From NCBI RefSeq assembly GCF_002105285.1, contig NZ_MUHR01000003.1, forward strand, positions 53,490-117,489: a stretch of 64,000 bases of DNA, written 5' to 3'. This DNA is from Planktotalea arctica (lineage in GTDB: Bacteria; Pseudomonadota; Alphaproteobacteria; Rhodobacterales; Rhodobacteraceae). The notes beneath the pieces are model-generated. The model saw only the letters and a list, made by a program, of their open reading frames with translations. It made no database searches and was not told the origin of the DNA. Position numbers and translations under genes: made by a program. Shown here in pieces: positions 44,838 through 52,086 of this stretch; the stretch's first letter is position 1; each line of letters opens with the position of its first letter.

Positions 44838-46046
44838 ATGATCTACACATCTACCGAGGGCCAAAAAGGCCTACCGCGCTATTTTTCCCGCGTTTTCGCA
44901 ATGTCTGGCGCGATGAACAACGGGCGGGTAGATTTTCACATGCCCGACGGACGCGTGTTTCGCGCCGAGGGCAAAAATCCTGGCCCCGTCGCCGAATTGC
45001 ATGTGCACAACCCCGATCTTTTTGCGCGCCTGATCCGCGAGGGCGATCTGGGTTTTTGCGATGCCTATCTTGATAGCTGGTGGTCTACGCCTGATTTGCA
45101 GGCCTTCATGGACCTCGTTCACATGGACAACGAGGACGTCTATGACGGCTTTCCCGGCATGGGGCTGGTGCGTGCGCTGGAGAAATTCCGCTTTTGGCTG
45201 CAACGCAATCACCGCGAGCAAGCGCGCAAGAATATCTCGTATCACTATGATCTGGGGAATGAATTCTACGGGCTTTGGCTTGATGAAACGATGACCTATT
45301 CCTCGGCCATTTTCGAGACTGGCCAGGAAAGCATGGAAAAAGCGCAGATCGCCAAATATGCCTCGATGGTGGATGAAATGGGTGCCAAGCCCGGGGATCA
45401 CGTGCTGGAAATCGGTTGCGGCTGGGGCGGCTTTGCCGAATATGCCGCGCGCGAGCGCGGGTTGAAGGTGACAGGGCTGACCATTAGTGAGGAGCAGTTT
45501 AAGTACGCCACGCAGCGCATTGAAAAAGCTGGTCTTTCCGATATGGTCGAATTCAAGCTACAAGACTACCGTGACGAGACCGGAAGCTATGACGGCATCG
45601 CCTCCATCGAGATGTTCGAGGCGGTGGGCGAAAAATACTGGCCGGTTTATTTCGAAAGTGTGCGCGAGCGGCTCAAACCGGGTGCGCGCGCGACCTTGCA
45701 AATTATCACCGTCGCGGACCGGCGCTGGCAGGTCTATAAACGCGGCGTGGATTTCATCCAGAAATACATTTTCCCGGGCGGTATGCTGCCCAGCCCCGGC
45801 GCGCTCAAGGCTGAGGTACATAAGGCCGGGCTTGATGTGATCAGATCGAAGGAATTCGGCGAGAGCTATTCAATCACGCTGCGCCGCTGGTTCAAGACGT
45901 TCAACGACAAATGGGATGTGGTCGCGGATATGGGCTTTGACGATCGTTTCCGGCGGATGTGGAACTTTTATCTCACCTCTTGCGCTGCGACGTTTCAAAG
46001 CGGAAACTGTGATGTAACACAGATCACCATTCGCAAGCCCGTTTAA
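44838..46046 (+). CDS. cyclopropane-fatty-acyl-phospholipid synthase family protein
   Basis: The 402-residue product has the CFA synthase layout: an N-terminal lipid-interacting part (FHMPDGRVFRAEGKNPGPVA), NISYHYDLGNEFYGLWLDET (about 133-152), the S-adenosylmethionine loop VLEIGCGWGGFAEYAARERG (about 193-212), and IASIEMFEAVGEKYWPVYFE further on. It methylates double bonds of membrane phospholipid acyl chains. ATG at 44838 follows GGGGGGTGAT; the in-frame TTG at 44826 is unlikely. It starts a run with trgA and trgB. Confidence 0.88.
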   Translation: MIYTSTEGQKGLPRYFSRVFAMSGAMNNGRVDFHMPDGRVFRAEGKNPGPVAELHVHNPDLFARLIREGDLGFCDAYLDSWWSTPDLQAFMDLVHMDNEDVYDGFPGMGLVRALEKFRFWLQRNHREQARKNISYHYDLGNEFYGLWLDETMTYSSAIFETGQESMEKAQIAKYASMVDEMGAKPGDHVLEIGCGWGGFAEYAARERGLKVTGLTISEEQFKYATQRIEKAGLSDMVEFKLQDYRDETGSYDGIASIEMFEAVGEKYWPVYFESVRERLKPGARATLQIITVADRRWQVYKRGVDFIQKYIFPGGMLPSPGALKAEVHKAGLDVIRSKEFGESYSITLRRWFKTFNDKWDVVADMGFDDRFRRMWNFYLTSCAATFQSGNCDVTQITIRKPV

Positions 46047-46064
46047 TGCAGAAAGCGCCCCCTC

Positions 46065-46505
46065 ATGCCCACTGCCGCCCGTATTACTGCCGCTTTGTGC
46101 CTTGCGGCTTTGGCATGGCTGGTCTCGGATTTGATCAAACCGCTGTTCGATGAGGACAAGAATTTCGGCTCGTTCAATCTGGTCAATTTTTGCATCGGTT
46201 TTCTTGTCGGCTGGAAGGTCGTTGGAAGCCGCGCAGGGCGCGGCGTTGGCGCGGCGATCAACAATGGGTTGACGGGCGGCGCGGTGGCGCTGTTCTGGGT
46301 GCTGCTGGTGCATTCGTTTTACAGGATGTTCAGGATTTCCATGCGTGGACGCTATGACGGGGCGCTGGATGCGGGCGGCGCTGCGTTCAAGATCATGGCT
46401 GATTATGCGCTCTTGATTGCAACGCCGACGATCATCCTCACGTTTGTCGCAGGCTCGGCGCTTGTCGGCTTGATTGCTGAACTTGTGTCGCGGCGTGCTT
46501 CATGA
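46065..46505 (+). CDS. trgA: TrgA family protein (tellurite resistance)
   Basis: The 146-residue product has four hydrophobic segments (ITAALCLAALAWLVSDLI, NLVNFCIGFLVGWKVVGS, GGAVALFWVLLVHSFYRMF and IMADYALLIATPTIILTFV) and the NFGSFN and GRGVGAAINNGLTGG parts typical of TrgA. In Rhodobacter sphaeroides trgAB gives high-level tellurite resistance and lies next to cysK; the same order is present here. The mechanism is unknown. It overlaps trgB by four bases. Confidence 0.85.
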   Translation: MPTAARITAALCLAALAWLVSDLIKPLFDEDKNFGSFNLVNFCIGFLVGWKVVGSRAGRGVGAAINNGLTGGAVALFWVLLVHSFYRMFRISMRGRYDGALDAGGAAFKIMADYALLIATPTIILTFVAGSALVGLIAELVSRRAS

Positions 46506-47644
46506 GCGTGGACAAGGCGCGCGCGCTGTTCTTTTATGGAACGCTGCGCCATATGCCGCTGCTGGAAATCGTGCTTGGCCGCGACGCGGCTTTGATTGAT
46601 GTGCGCCCAGCGCAATTGCCGGATCATGCCGTGAACTGGGCCGAAGGCGAGATGTTTCCGATGATCGCTGCGCAACAGGGCGCGGCGGCGCAGGGGCTTT
46701 TGGTGCAGGGCCTGAGCGAGCAGGATATCGCGCGCCTGCGTTTCTACGAGGGCGGCTTTGCGTATGACCTTTCGCCGCGCGTGGTAGAGATAGGCGGTGC
46801 AGAGCGCGCAGCAGAGGTGTTTTTCCCCGCGCGCGATAGCTGGCGTGCAGGTGCGCCTTGGGATTTGCAGGCGTGGCGTGGCGAATGGGGCGCGCTGAGC
46901 GAGCATGCGGCGCGTGAAGTCATGGAGCATTTCGGCCAGCGCAGCGCGCAGCAGATTGCGCATCTGTTGCCGTTTTTTCGCGCGCGCGCCTGGGCGAAAG
47001 AGCTTGCCAAAGACGGTGCGCCAAGCACGCTGCGGCGCGATATGCAAAGCGGTGCGGTCAGCTTGCGCAAACGCGATGATGGCTACGCCGGTTTTTTTCG
47101 CCTCGAGACTTTCGACGTCAGCCATACGCGCTTTGACGGAGGGCAAAGCGAGACCCTCGAGCGCGGCGCATTCGTCGCCTATGACGCAGCGCTGGTGCTG
47201 CCCTATGACCCTGCGCGCGATCTGGTGATGCTGATCGAACAAATGCGCTACGGCCCGCTTTTGCGCGGTGACCCGCGGCCTTGGTGCCTCGAACCGATTG
47301 CGGGGCTTGTGGATGCGGGCGAAGCACCGATCGAAACCGCGCGCCGCGAAGCGGTGGAGGAGGCGGGGCTGGTTCTGAAGGACATCCGCCCGATGTTGAA
47401 AACCTACGCTTCGCCCGGCTATTCAACCGAGTTTTTCCATTGCTTTTTAGGTCTTTGCCCGTTGGACCCTGCGCAAGAGGGGCTGCATGGATTGGCAAGC
47501 GAGAGTGAGGATATTCGCAGTCACGTCATGCCCTATACGCGCGCCATGGAACTGCTGGAGAGCGGCGAGATCAATCAGGCACCACTGGCGATGATGCTGC
47601 TGTGGCTTGGGCGGCAGCGCAGTGAATTGCGCGGGCTTGCGTGA
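46502..47644 (+). CDS. trgB: TrgB-like protein, gamma-glutamylcyclotransferase and NUDIX fusion
   Basis: The 380-residue product joins two domains. Residues 1-130 look like a gamma-glutamylcyclotransferase-type fold (LFFYGTLRHMPLLEIVLGR, then GLSEQDIARLRFYEGGFAY). Residues 190-370 are a NUDIX hydrolase with GLVDAGEAPIETARREAVEE (GX5EX7REUXEE) and a following AGL. LLIEQMRYGP-like and KTYASPGYSTEFFHCFLGL parts recall ADP-ribose or nucleoside-diphosphate-sugar pyrophosphatases. The fusion would link glutathione-type chemistry to nucleotide clean-up, an inference. It follows trgA with overlap. Confidence 0.85.
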   Translation: MSVDKARALFFYGTLRHMPLLEIVLGRDAALIDVRPAQLPDHAVNWAEGEMFPMIAAQQGAAAQGLLVQGLSEQDIARLRFYEGGFAYDLSPRVVEIGGAERAAEVFFPARDSWRAGAPWDLQAWRGEWGALSEHAAREVMEHFGQRSAQQIAHLLPFFRARAWAKELAKDGAPSTLRRDMQSGAVSLRKRDDGYAGFFRLETFDVSHTRFDGGQSETLERGAFVAYDAALVLPYDPARDLVMLIEQMRYGPLLRGDPRPWCLEPIAGLVDAGEAPIETARREAVEEAGLVLKDIRPMLKTYASPGYSTEFFHCFLGLCPLDPAQEGLHGLASESEDIRSHVMPYTRAMELLESGEINQAPLAMMLLWLGRQRSELRGLA

Positions 47645-47661
47645 TCTTGTGATCGTGGGCC

Positions 47662-47754
47662 CACACCCGCTATCAAGTGGGGGCCAGCCCCACACCCGCT
47701 ACCACGTGGGGGCCAGCCCCCATACCCCCGCGATATTTATGGAAAGAGGAAGGG
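47662..47754 (+). repeat. tandem and palindromic GGGGGCCAGCCCC elements before cysK
   Basis: A 29-base unit, CACACCCGCT then seven variable bases and GTGGGGGCCAGCCC, occurs twice in tandem at 47662-47690 and 47691-47719 with about two differences. The second copy runs into ATACCCCCGCGATATTTA and GGAAAGAGGAAGGG, the same frame as the unit before acuI at 38381-38428. The last part could act as a ribosome site for the short frame at 47755. Confidence 0.6.
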
Positions 47755-47796
47755 ATGGTGCGGCAATGCCGGATGAGCTGCGCCGCAGTGGCTTGA
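47755..47796 (+). CDS. possible 13-codon leader ORF before cysK
   Basis: ATG at 47755 is four bases behind GAGGAAGGG and starts the frame MVRQCRMSCAAVA, ending in TGA at 47794-47796, 48 bases before cysK. Two of the 13 codons are for cysteine. Such a frame could make cysK sensitive to charged tRNA-Cys, but the ribosome site is part of a dispersed repeat, so chance is a real alternative. No clear paired terminator/antiterminator was found. Confidence 0.2.
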   Translation: MVRQCRMSCAAVA

Positions 47797-47844
47797 GTTA
47801 GCTTTGCCGCGCGCATAGGTAGGGGCAAGCAAGGAGATACGCAA

Positions 47845-48882
47845 ATGATTGTCGCGCAGGATTTGGCCCGGGCCATTGGAAATACACCGCTCATCAAGCT
47901 CAAGGCCGCATCGGACGCGACGGGCTGCACCATTCTGGGCAAGGCGGAGTTCATGAATCCCGGCCAATCGGTCAAGGACCGTGCGGCGCTCTCGATTATT
48001 CAGGCGGCGGTTGCCAGCGGCGCGTTGAAACCCGGGGGCACGATTGTCGAGGGCACGGCGGGGAATACCGGCATCGGCCTTGCGCTGGTTGGCGCGTCCA
48101 TGGGGTTCAAGACGGTGATTGTCATTCCCGAGACGCAGAGCCAAGAAAAGAAAGATATGCTGCGCCTTGCGGGGGCTGAGCTGGTGCAGGTGCCTGCTGC
48201 GCCCTACCGCAATCCGAACAATTTCATCCGCTACTCCGAACGCCTAGCCAAAGAGCTAGCGCGCACCACCAACGAGGGTGTGATCTGGGCGAACCAGTTC
48301 GACAATGTGGCCAATCGCCAAGCGCATATCGACACCACCGGCCCTGAAATCTGGGAGCAGACAGGCGGCAAGGTGGATGGTTTCGTCTGCGCCGTTGGCT
48401 CGGGCGGCACGCTGGCGGGAGTTGGCATGTCGCTTCAGCCCAAAGGCGTCAAGATCGCGTTGGCGGACCCGGACGGGGCCGCGCTGCACAGCTATTACAC
48501 CACGGGCGAGTTGGCGATGAGCGAGGGTGGATCGATCGCGGAGGGCATCGGGCAGGTGCGCATCACCGCGAACCTTGAGGGCTTTACGCCGGATATGTCT
48601 TTCAACATTCACGACGACGAGGCGCTGCCGATCGTCTTTGATCTGTTGCAAAATGAGGGCCTGTGCCTTGGTGCATCTTCTGGCGTCAATGTCGCTGGTG
48701 CGATCCGCATGGCGCGTGAAATGGGCCCCGGGCATACGATCGTCACTATCCTGTGTGATTTCGGCACGCGCTATCAGTCCAAACTGTTCAACCCAGAGTT
48801 CCTTCGCGAAAAAGGCCTGCCCGTGCCTGCTTGGCTTGATAGGGCACCTGCCAGCATTCCTGGCGTATTCGAGGAAGTATGA
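47845..48882 (+). CDS. cysK: cysteine synthase A
   Basis: The 345-residue PLP enzyme makes cysteine from O-acetylserine and sulfide. The Schiff-base lysine is in NPGQSVKDRAALSIIQ (about 38-53), followed by EGTAGNTGIGLALVGASMG (about 71-89) and the phosphate-binding CAVGSGGTLAGVGMSL. The C-terminus is longer than the E. coli enzyme by about 20 residues. It sits directly downstream of trgB, as in Rhodobacter sphaeroides, where cysK also contributes to tellurite resistance. AAGGAGAT precedes the ATG. The last bases overlap the next gene. Confidence 0.93.
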   Translation: MIVAQDLARAIGNTPLIKLKAASDATGCTILGKAEFMNPGQSVKDRAALSIIQAAVASGALKPGGTIVEGTAGNTGIGLALVGASMGFKTVIVIPETQSQEKKDMLRLAGAELVQVPAAPYRNPNNFIRYSERLAKELARTTNEGVIWANQFDNVANRQAHIDTTGPEIWEQTGGKVDGFVCAVGSGGTLAGVGMSLQPKGVKIALADPDGAALHSYYTTGELAMSEGGSIAEGIGQVRITANLEGFTPDMSFNIHDDEALPIVFDLLQNEGLCLGASSGVNVAGAIRMAREMGPGHTIVTILCDFGTRYQSKLFNPEFLREKGLPVPAWLDRAPASIPGVFEEV

Positions 48883-51221
48883 TGTCGCTGTTCACGCTGC
48901 TGCGCGCGCTATGTATTGCGCTGATCCTTGCAACGCCAAGTGCATCGCTGGCGCAAAATGCAGGGCCGGACTACGAGGAATGGGTGAAAGTGGCGCAGCG
49001 CGCCGAGATTGCCGTGGAAAACGGGCGTGCCTCGACAGGCGCGCTGGAGGCGCTGCGCATTCAGGTTGTGGGCTGGCGCGAGCAATTTTTGACCGCCCAG
49101 CAAGGCAATCAGGCGCGCATCGTTACGCTGCAATCGCAAATTGCCTCCCTTGGCATTCCTGAGGAAGGCATCGCGGAGGCACCCGACATTGCGGCGCGGC
49201 GCAGCGAGCTTAACGATCAACTGCAACGCTTGCGCACGCCCATCGTCGCCGCCGAGGAGGCTTATAGCCGTGCGGACGGAGTGATCAAAGAGATCGACCG
49301 GCTGATCCGCGAGCGCCAGACGGACGAGTTGCTGCGCAGCGGGCCAAGTCCGCTAAATCCGGTGCATTGGGCACCTGCGCTTGAAACCTTGAGCCGCTCT
49401 AGCCTTGCCGTCGTGCAGGAAGCCGTGTCGGCCTATAAGTCAGAAGCGCAGCGCAAGACTGCGAGCCAGGATTTGCCCGAAGTCATCATCCTGACGCTGA
49501 TCGGTTTCGTGCTGATGCTACGCGGTCGGCGCTGGTCTCTTAAAATCGTCGATGTATTGCGCCGCTATACCAAGCGCGGAACGGACGTGTGGCGCTTTAT
49601 CGCTTCGCTTTTGCAAATCCTGCTGCCTTTCGCTGGCCTTACCGCGCTAGTCGAGGCGGCCTTCGCCCTAGGGCTGGTCGGGCTGCGTGGCACGCTGTTG
49701 CTAGATAATGTTCCAAGCTACGGTCTTCTGTTGTTGGTGTTCTGGTGGCTGGGTGGGCAGCTGTTTCCGCGCAAAGACGAAGAAGCGATGTTGCCCATCG
49801 AGGGCTCGCACCGCGCGGAGGCGCGATGGTACATAACGGCCAGTGCGATTATCCTGATTGCGGCGCAGGTGCTGCAAGTGCTGGCAACCTATGATGAGTG
49901 GCGCGATGCCACGCGCGCTGTTCTGGGCTTTCCGCTTTTGATCGTCACCGGCCTTGTGCTATTTCGCGTTGGCACTTTGCTGCGTGGGGGCATGGTCGAG
50001 CCGACGGATGAAGATGACGGCTGGCTCTACCGTATGCGTATTGCGCGGCTTTTGGGGCAACTGGCTGTGGTGATCGCTGTGATTGGTCCGGTTATTGCGG
50101 TGCTTGGCTATGGCACGGCGGCGGCGCGTTTGATGTTCTCTTCCGTCGCCTCGATGGCGCTGCTGGGTCTGTTGTTGGTGATGCAGGCCTTCATCGCAGA
50201 CCTTTATGCCTTTTTGATGCGCAAGGAAGTCAAGGACAAGGAAGGCGGCTTGATCCCCGTGCTTTTGGGCTTTGCACTGGTCATGGCGTCGCTTCCGGTT
50301 CTGGCACTGATCTGGGGCGCGCGGTGGGCGGATATCACCGAAGTCTGGACGCGCTTTCAGGAAGGGTTCTCCATTGGGGACAGCCGGATTTCGCCGTCCG
50401 ATTTCCTGACCTTCGCCGTGCTCTTTAGCATTGGCTATATGGCGACGCGCTTGCTTCAGGGGGCGATGCGCACGACCATTCTGCCGCGCACCAAACTGGA
50501 TGCGGGGGGCCGCAATGCCATCGTTTCCGGCATCGGTTATGTGGGTATCTTCCTTGCTGCTGTGATTGCCATCAGCTCTGCCGGCATCGATCTGAGCAGC
50601 CTTGCGATCGTTGCGGGTGCACTGTCCGTTGGCATCGGTTTCGGTCTGCAAAACATCGTGTCCAACTTCGTGTCGGGCATTATCCTGCTGATCGAGCGGC
50701 CGATTGCCGAGGGCGACTGGATCGAAGTGGGCGGCAAGATGGGCTATGTGCGCGGCATTTCCGTGCGCTCGACCCGTATCGAGACGTTTGATCGAACAGA
50801 TGTGATCGTGCCCAACGCCGATCTGGTTAGCGGCATGGTGACCAACTGGACGCGCGGCAAGACGGTGGGGCGGGTGATCGTGCCCGTGGGCGTGGCTTAC
50901 GGCAATGACACACGCAAGGTCGAGAGCATTTTGCTGGGCATCGCGCGCGAACATCCGATGGTCTTGCTTAATCCCGAACCGTCGATCGTGTTTCAGGGCT
51001 TTGGCGCGGATTCGCTTGATTTCGAGATCCGCGCGATCCTGCGGGACGTGAACTATGTGCTGAGTGTGAAGTCGGACATGAACCACGAGATTGCCAAACG
51101 CTTTCAGGAAGAAGGCGTGGAAATTCCATTCGCGCAGCGCGATATCTGGATTCGCAATCCCGAGGCGCTTACCCAGTCAGGACCAAGGCCTCTGACAGGC
51201 GAGGAGGATAATTCTGCATGA
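48879..51221 (+). CDS. mechanosensitive ion channel protein (DUF3772-MscS)
   Basis: The 780-residue product has a signal peptide (LCIALILATPSASLAQN), a periplasmic coiled region (about 25-190) that fits DUF3772, eleven or so membrane helices, and a C-terminal MscS core. The core has LSVGIGFGLQNIVSNFVSG (about 586-604), the pore-lining helix with Gly/Ala packing, then ERPIAEGDWIEVG. It should open under hypo-osmotic shock in the inner membrane. The ATG at 48879 overlaps the cysK stop. It is followed by the AlaX gene with a four-base overlap. Confidence 0.9.
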   Translation: MMSLFTLLRALCIALILATPSASLAQNAGPDYEEWVKVAQRAEIAVENGRASTGALEALRIQVVGWREQFLTAQQGNQARIVTLQSQIASLGIPEEGIAEAPDIAARRSELNDQLQRLRTPIVAAEEAYSRADGVIKEIDRLIRERQTDELLRSGPSPLNPVHWAPALETLSRSSLAVVQEAVSAYKSEAQRKTASQDLPEVIILTLIGFVLMLRGRRWSLKIVDVLRRYTKRGTDVWRFIASLLQILLPFAGLTALVEAAFALGLVGLRGTLLLDNVPSYGLLLLVFWWLGGQLFPRKDEEAMLPIEGSHRAEARWYITASAIILIAAQVLQVLATYDEWRDATRAVLGFPLLIVTGLVLFRVGTLLRGGMVEPTDEDDGWLYRMRIARLLGQLAVVIAVIGPVIAVLGYGTAAARLMFSSVASMALLGLLLVMQAFIADLYAFLMRKEVKDKEGGLIPVLLGFALVMASLPVLALIWGARWADITEVWTRFQEGFSIGDSRISPSDFLTFAVLFSIGYMATRLLQGAMRTTILPRTKLDAGGRNAIVSGIGYVGIFLAAVIAISSAGIDLSSLAIVAGALSVGIGFGLQNIVSNFVSGIILLIERPIAEGDWIEVGGKMGYVRGISVRSTRIETFDRTDVIVPNADLVSGMVTNWTRGKTVGRVIVPVGVAYGNDTRKVESILLGIAREHPMVLLNPEPSIVFQGFGADSLDFEIRAILRDVNYVLSVKSDMNHEIAKRFQEEGVEIPFAQRDIWIRNPEALTQSGPRPLTGEEDNSA

Positions 51222-51946
51222 CCCTGCCATTGTTCTTGGAGGATGCTTATCTGCGCGATGCGCGTGCGCGGGTGATTGAACACACGCCCGAGGGCGGGGT
51301 GGTGCTGGATCGCTCGATCTTTTACGCGGCGGGCGGCGGGCAACCCGGTGACAGCGGCGTGATCACATGGGGCACGCGCCGGCTTGGCATTGCGACTTGT
51401 GTTAAAGTGGAGGGCAGCGCGCAGGGCTATACGGCGCTGGTCGCGGCCGAGCCTGCGCCCCTGCCGCCTTTGGGAGCGGTGGTCGAGCAATCGCTCGATT
51501 GGGAGCGCCGCCACGCGCATATGCGTGTGCACTCGGCGCTGCATTTGCTGTCGGTTGTCATTCCACTGCCGGTCACAGGCGGCTCGATCTCTGCAGGCAA
51601 AGGGCGGCTCGATTTTGATATGCCTGATGCGCCAGAGGACAAGGACGCGCTGGAGCGTTCGCTCAATGCGTTGATCGAGCTCGATTATGTGGTGAGCGAG
51701 GAGTGGATCAGCGATGAAGAACTGCGCGCCAATCCGCAATTGGTGAAAACCATGTCCGTGCAGCCACCCGTCGGGGCAGGGCGCGTTCGACTGGTGCGCA
51801 TTGGCGATGCCACCCGCCAGATTGATCTGCAACCCTGCGGCGGCACCCATGTGGCGCGCACCTCTGAAATCGGCCGCGTGCGCATCGGGAAGATCGAGAA
51901 GAAGGGCAAGCAAAACCGCCGTGTCTATCTGCATTTGGACGACTGA
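51218..51946 (+). CDS. alanyl-tRNA editing protein (AlaX type)
   Basis: The 242-residue product is a free-standing relative of the AlaRS editing domain. It has the N-terminal FYAAGGGQPGDSGVI (about 29-43), the metal-site histidines in HMRVHSALHLL (about 104-114) and the second metal pair in PCGGTHVARTSEIG (about 206-219). It removes serine or glycine wrongly attached to tRNA-Ala. It is translationally coupled to the MscS gene, a link with no clear functional reason. Confidence 0.9.
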   Translation: MTLPLFLEDAYLRDARARVIEHTPEGGVVLDRSIFYAAGGGQPGDSGVITWGTRRLGIATCVKVEGSAQGYTALVAAEPAPLPPLGAVVEQSLDWERRHAHMRVHSALHLLSVVIPLPVTGGSISAGKGRLDFDMPDAPEDKDALERSLNALIELDYVVSEEWISDEELRANPQLVKTMSVQPPVGAGRVRLVRIGDATRQIDLQPCGGTHVARTSEIGRVRIGKIEKKGKQNRRVYLHLDD

Positions 51947-52042
51947 CTAGAGCTTTGAATCTAAACACAGATCATGTGTTGCTCTAAAGATTCTCACCGC
52001 GCGGGACAAACCTTTGCCCCCTAGTCAATAGGCCAGCGCAGC

Positions 52043-52054
52043 CATTAACCTTAA
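52043..52054 (+). promoter_or_regulatory. CATTAACCTTAA motif before the asparagine-synthetase-like gene
   Basis: The 12-base motif is identical to that at 29011-29022 before the lysis genes, at a similar distance from the start codon (33 and 42 bases from motif end). TTAACC fits half of the CtrA-type site. An A+T-rich stretch follows it. Confidence 0.35.
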
Positions 52055-52086
52055 GAAAATTATAAAAAACTTTCTGAGGTTTGGGC

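Noticed and set aside
47662..47719. CRISPR-like repeat
   Set aside because: Only two units of 29 bases lie directly in tandem with no spacers and no cas genes.
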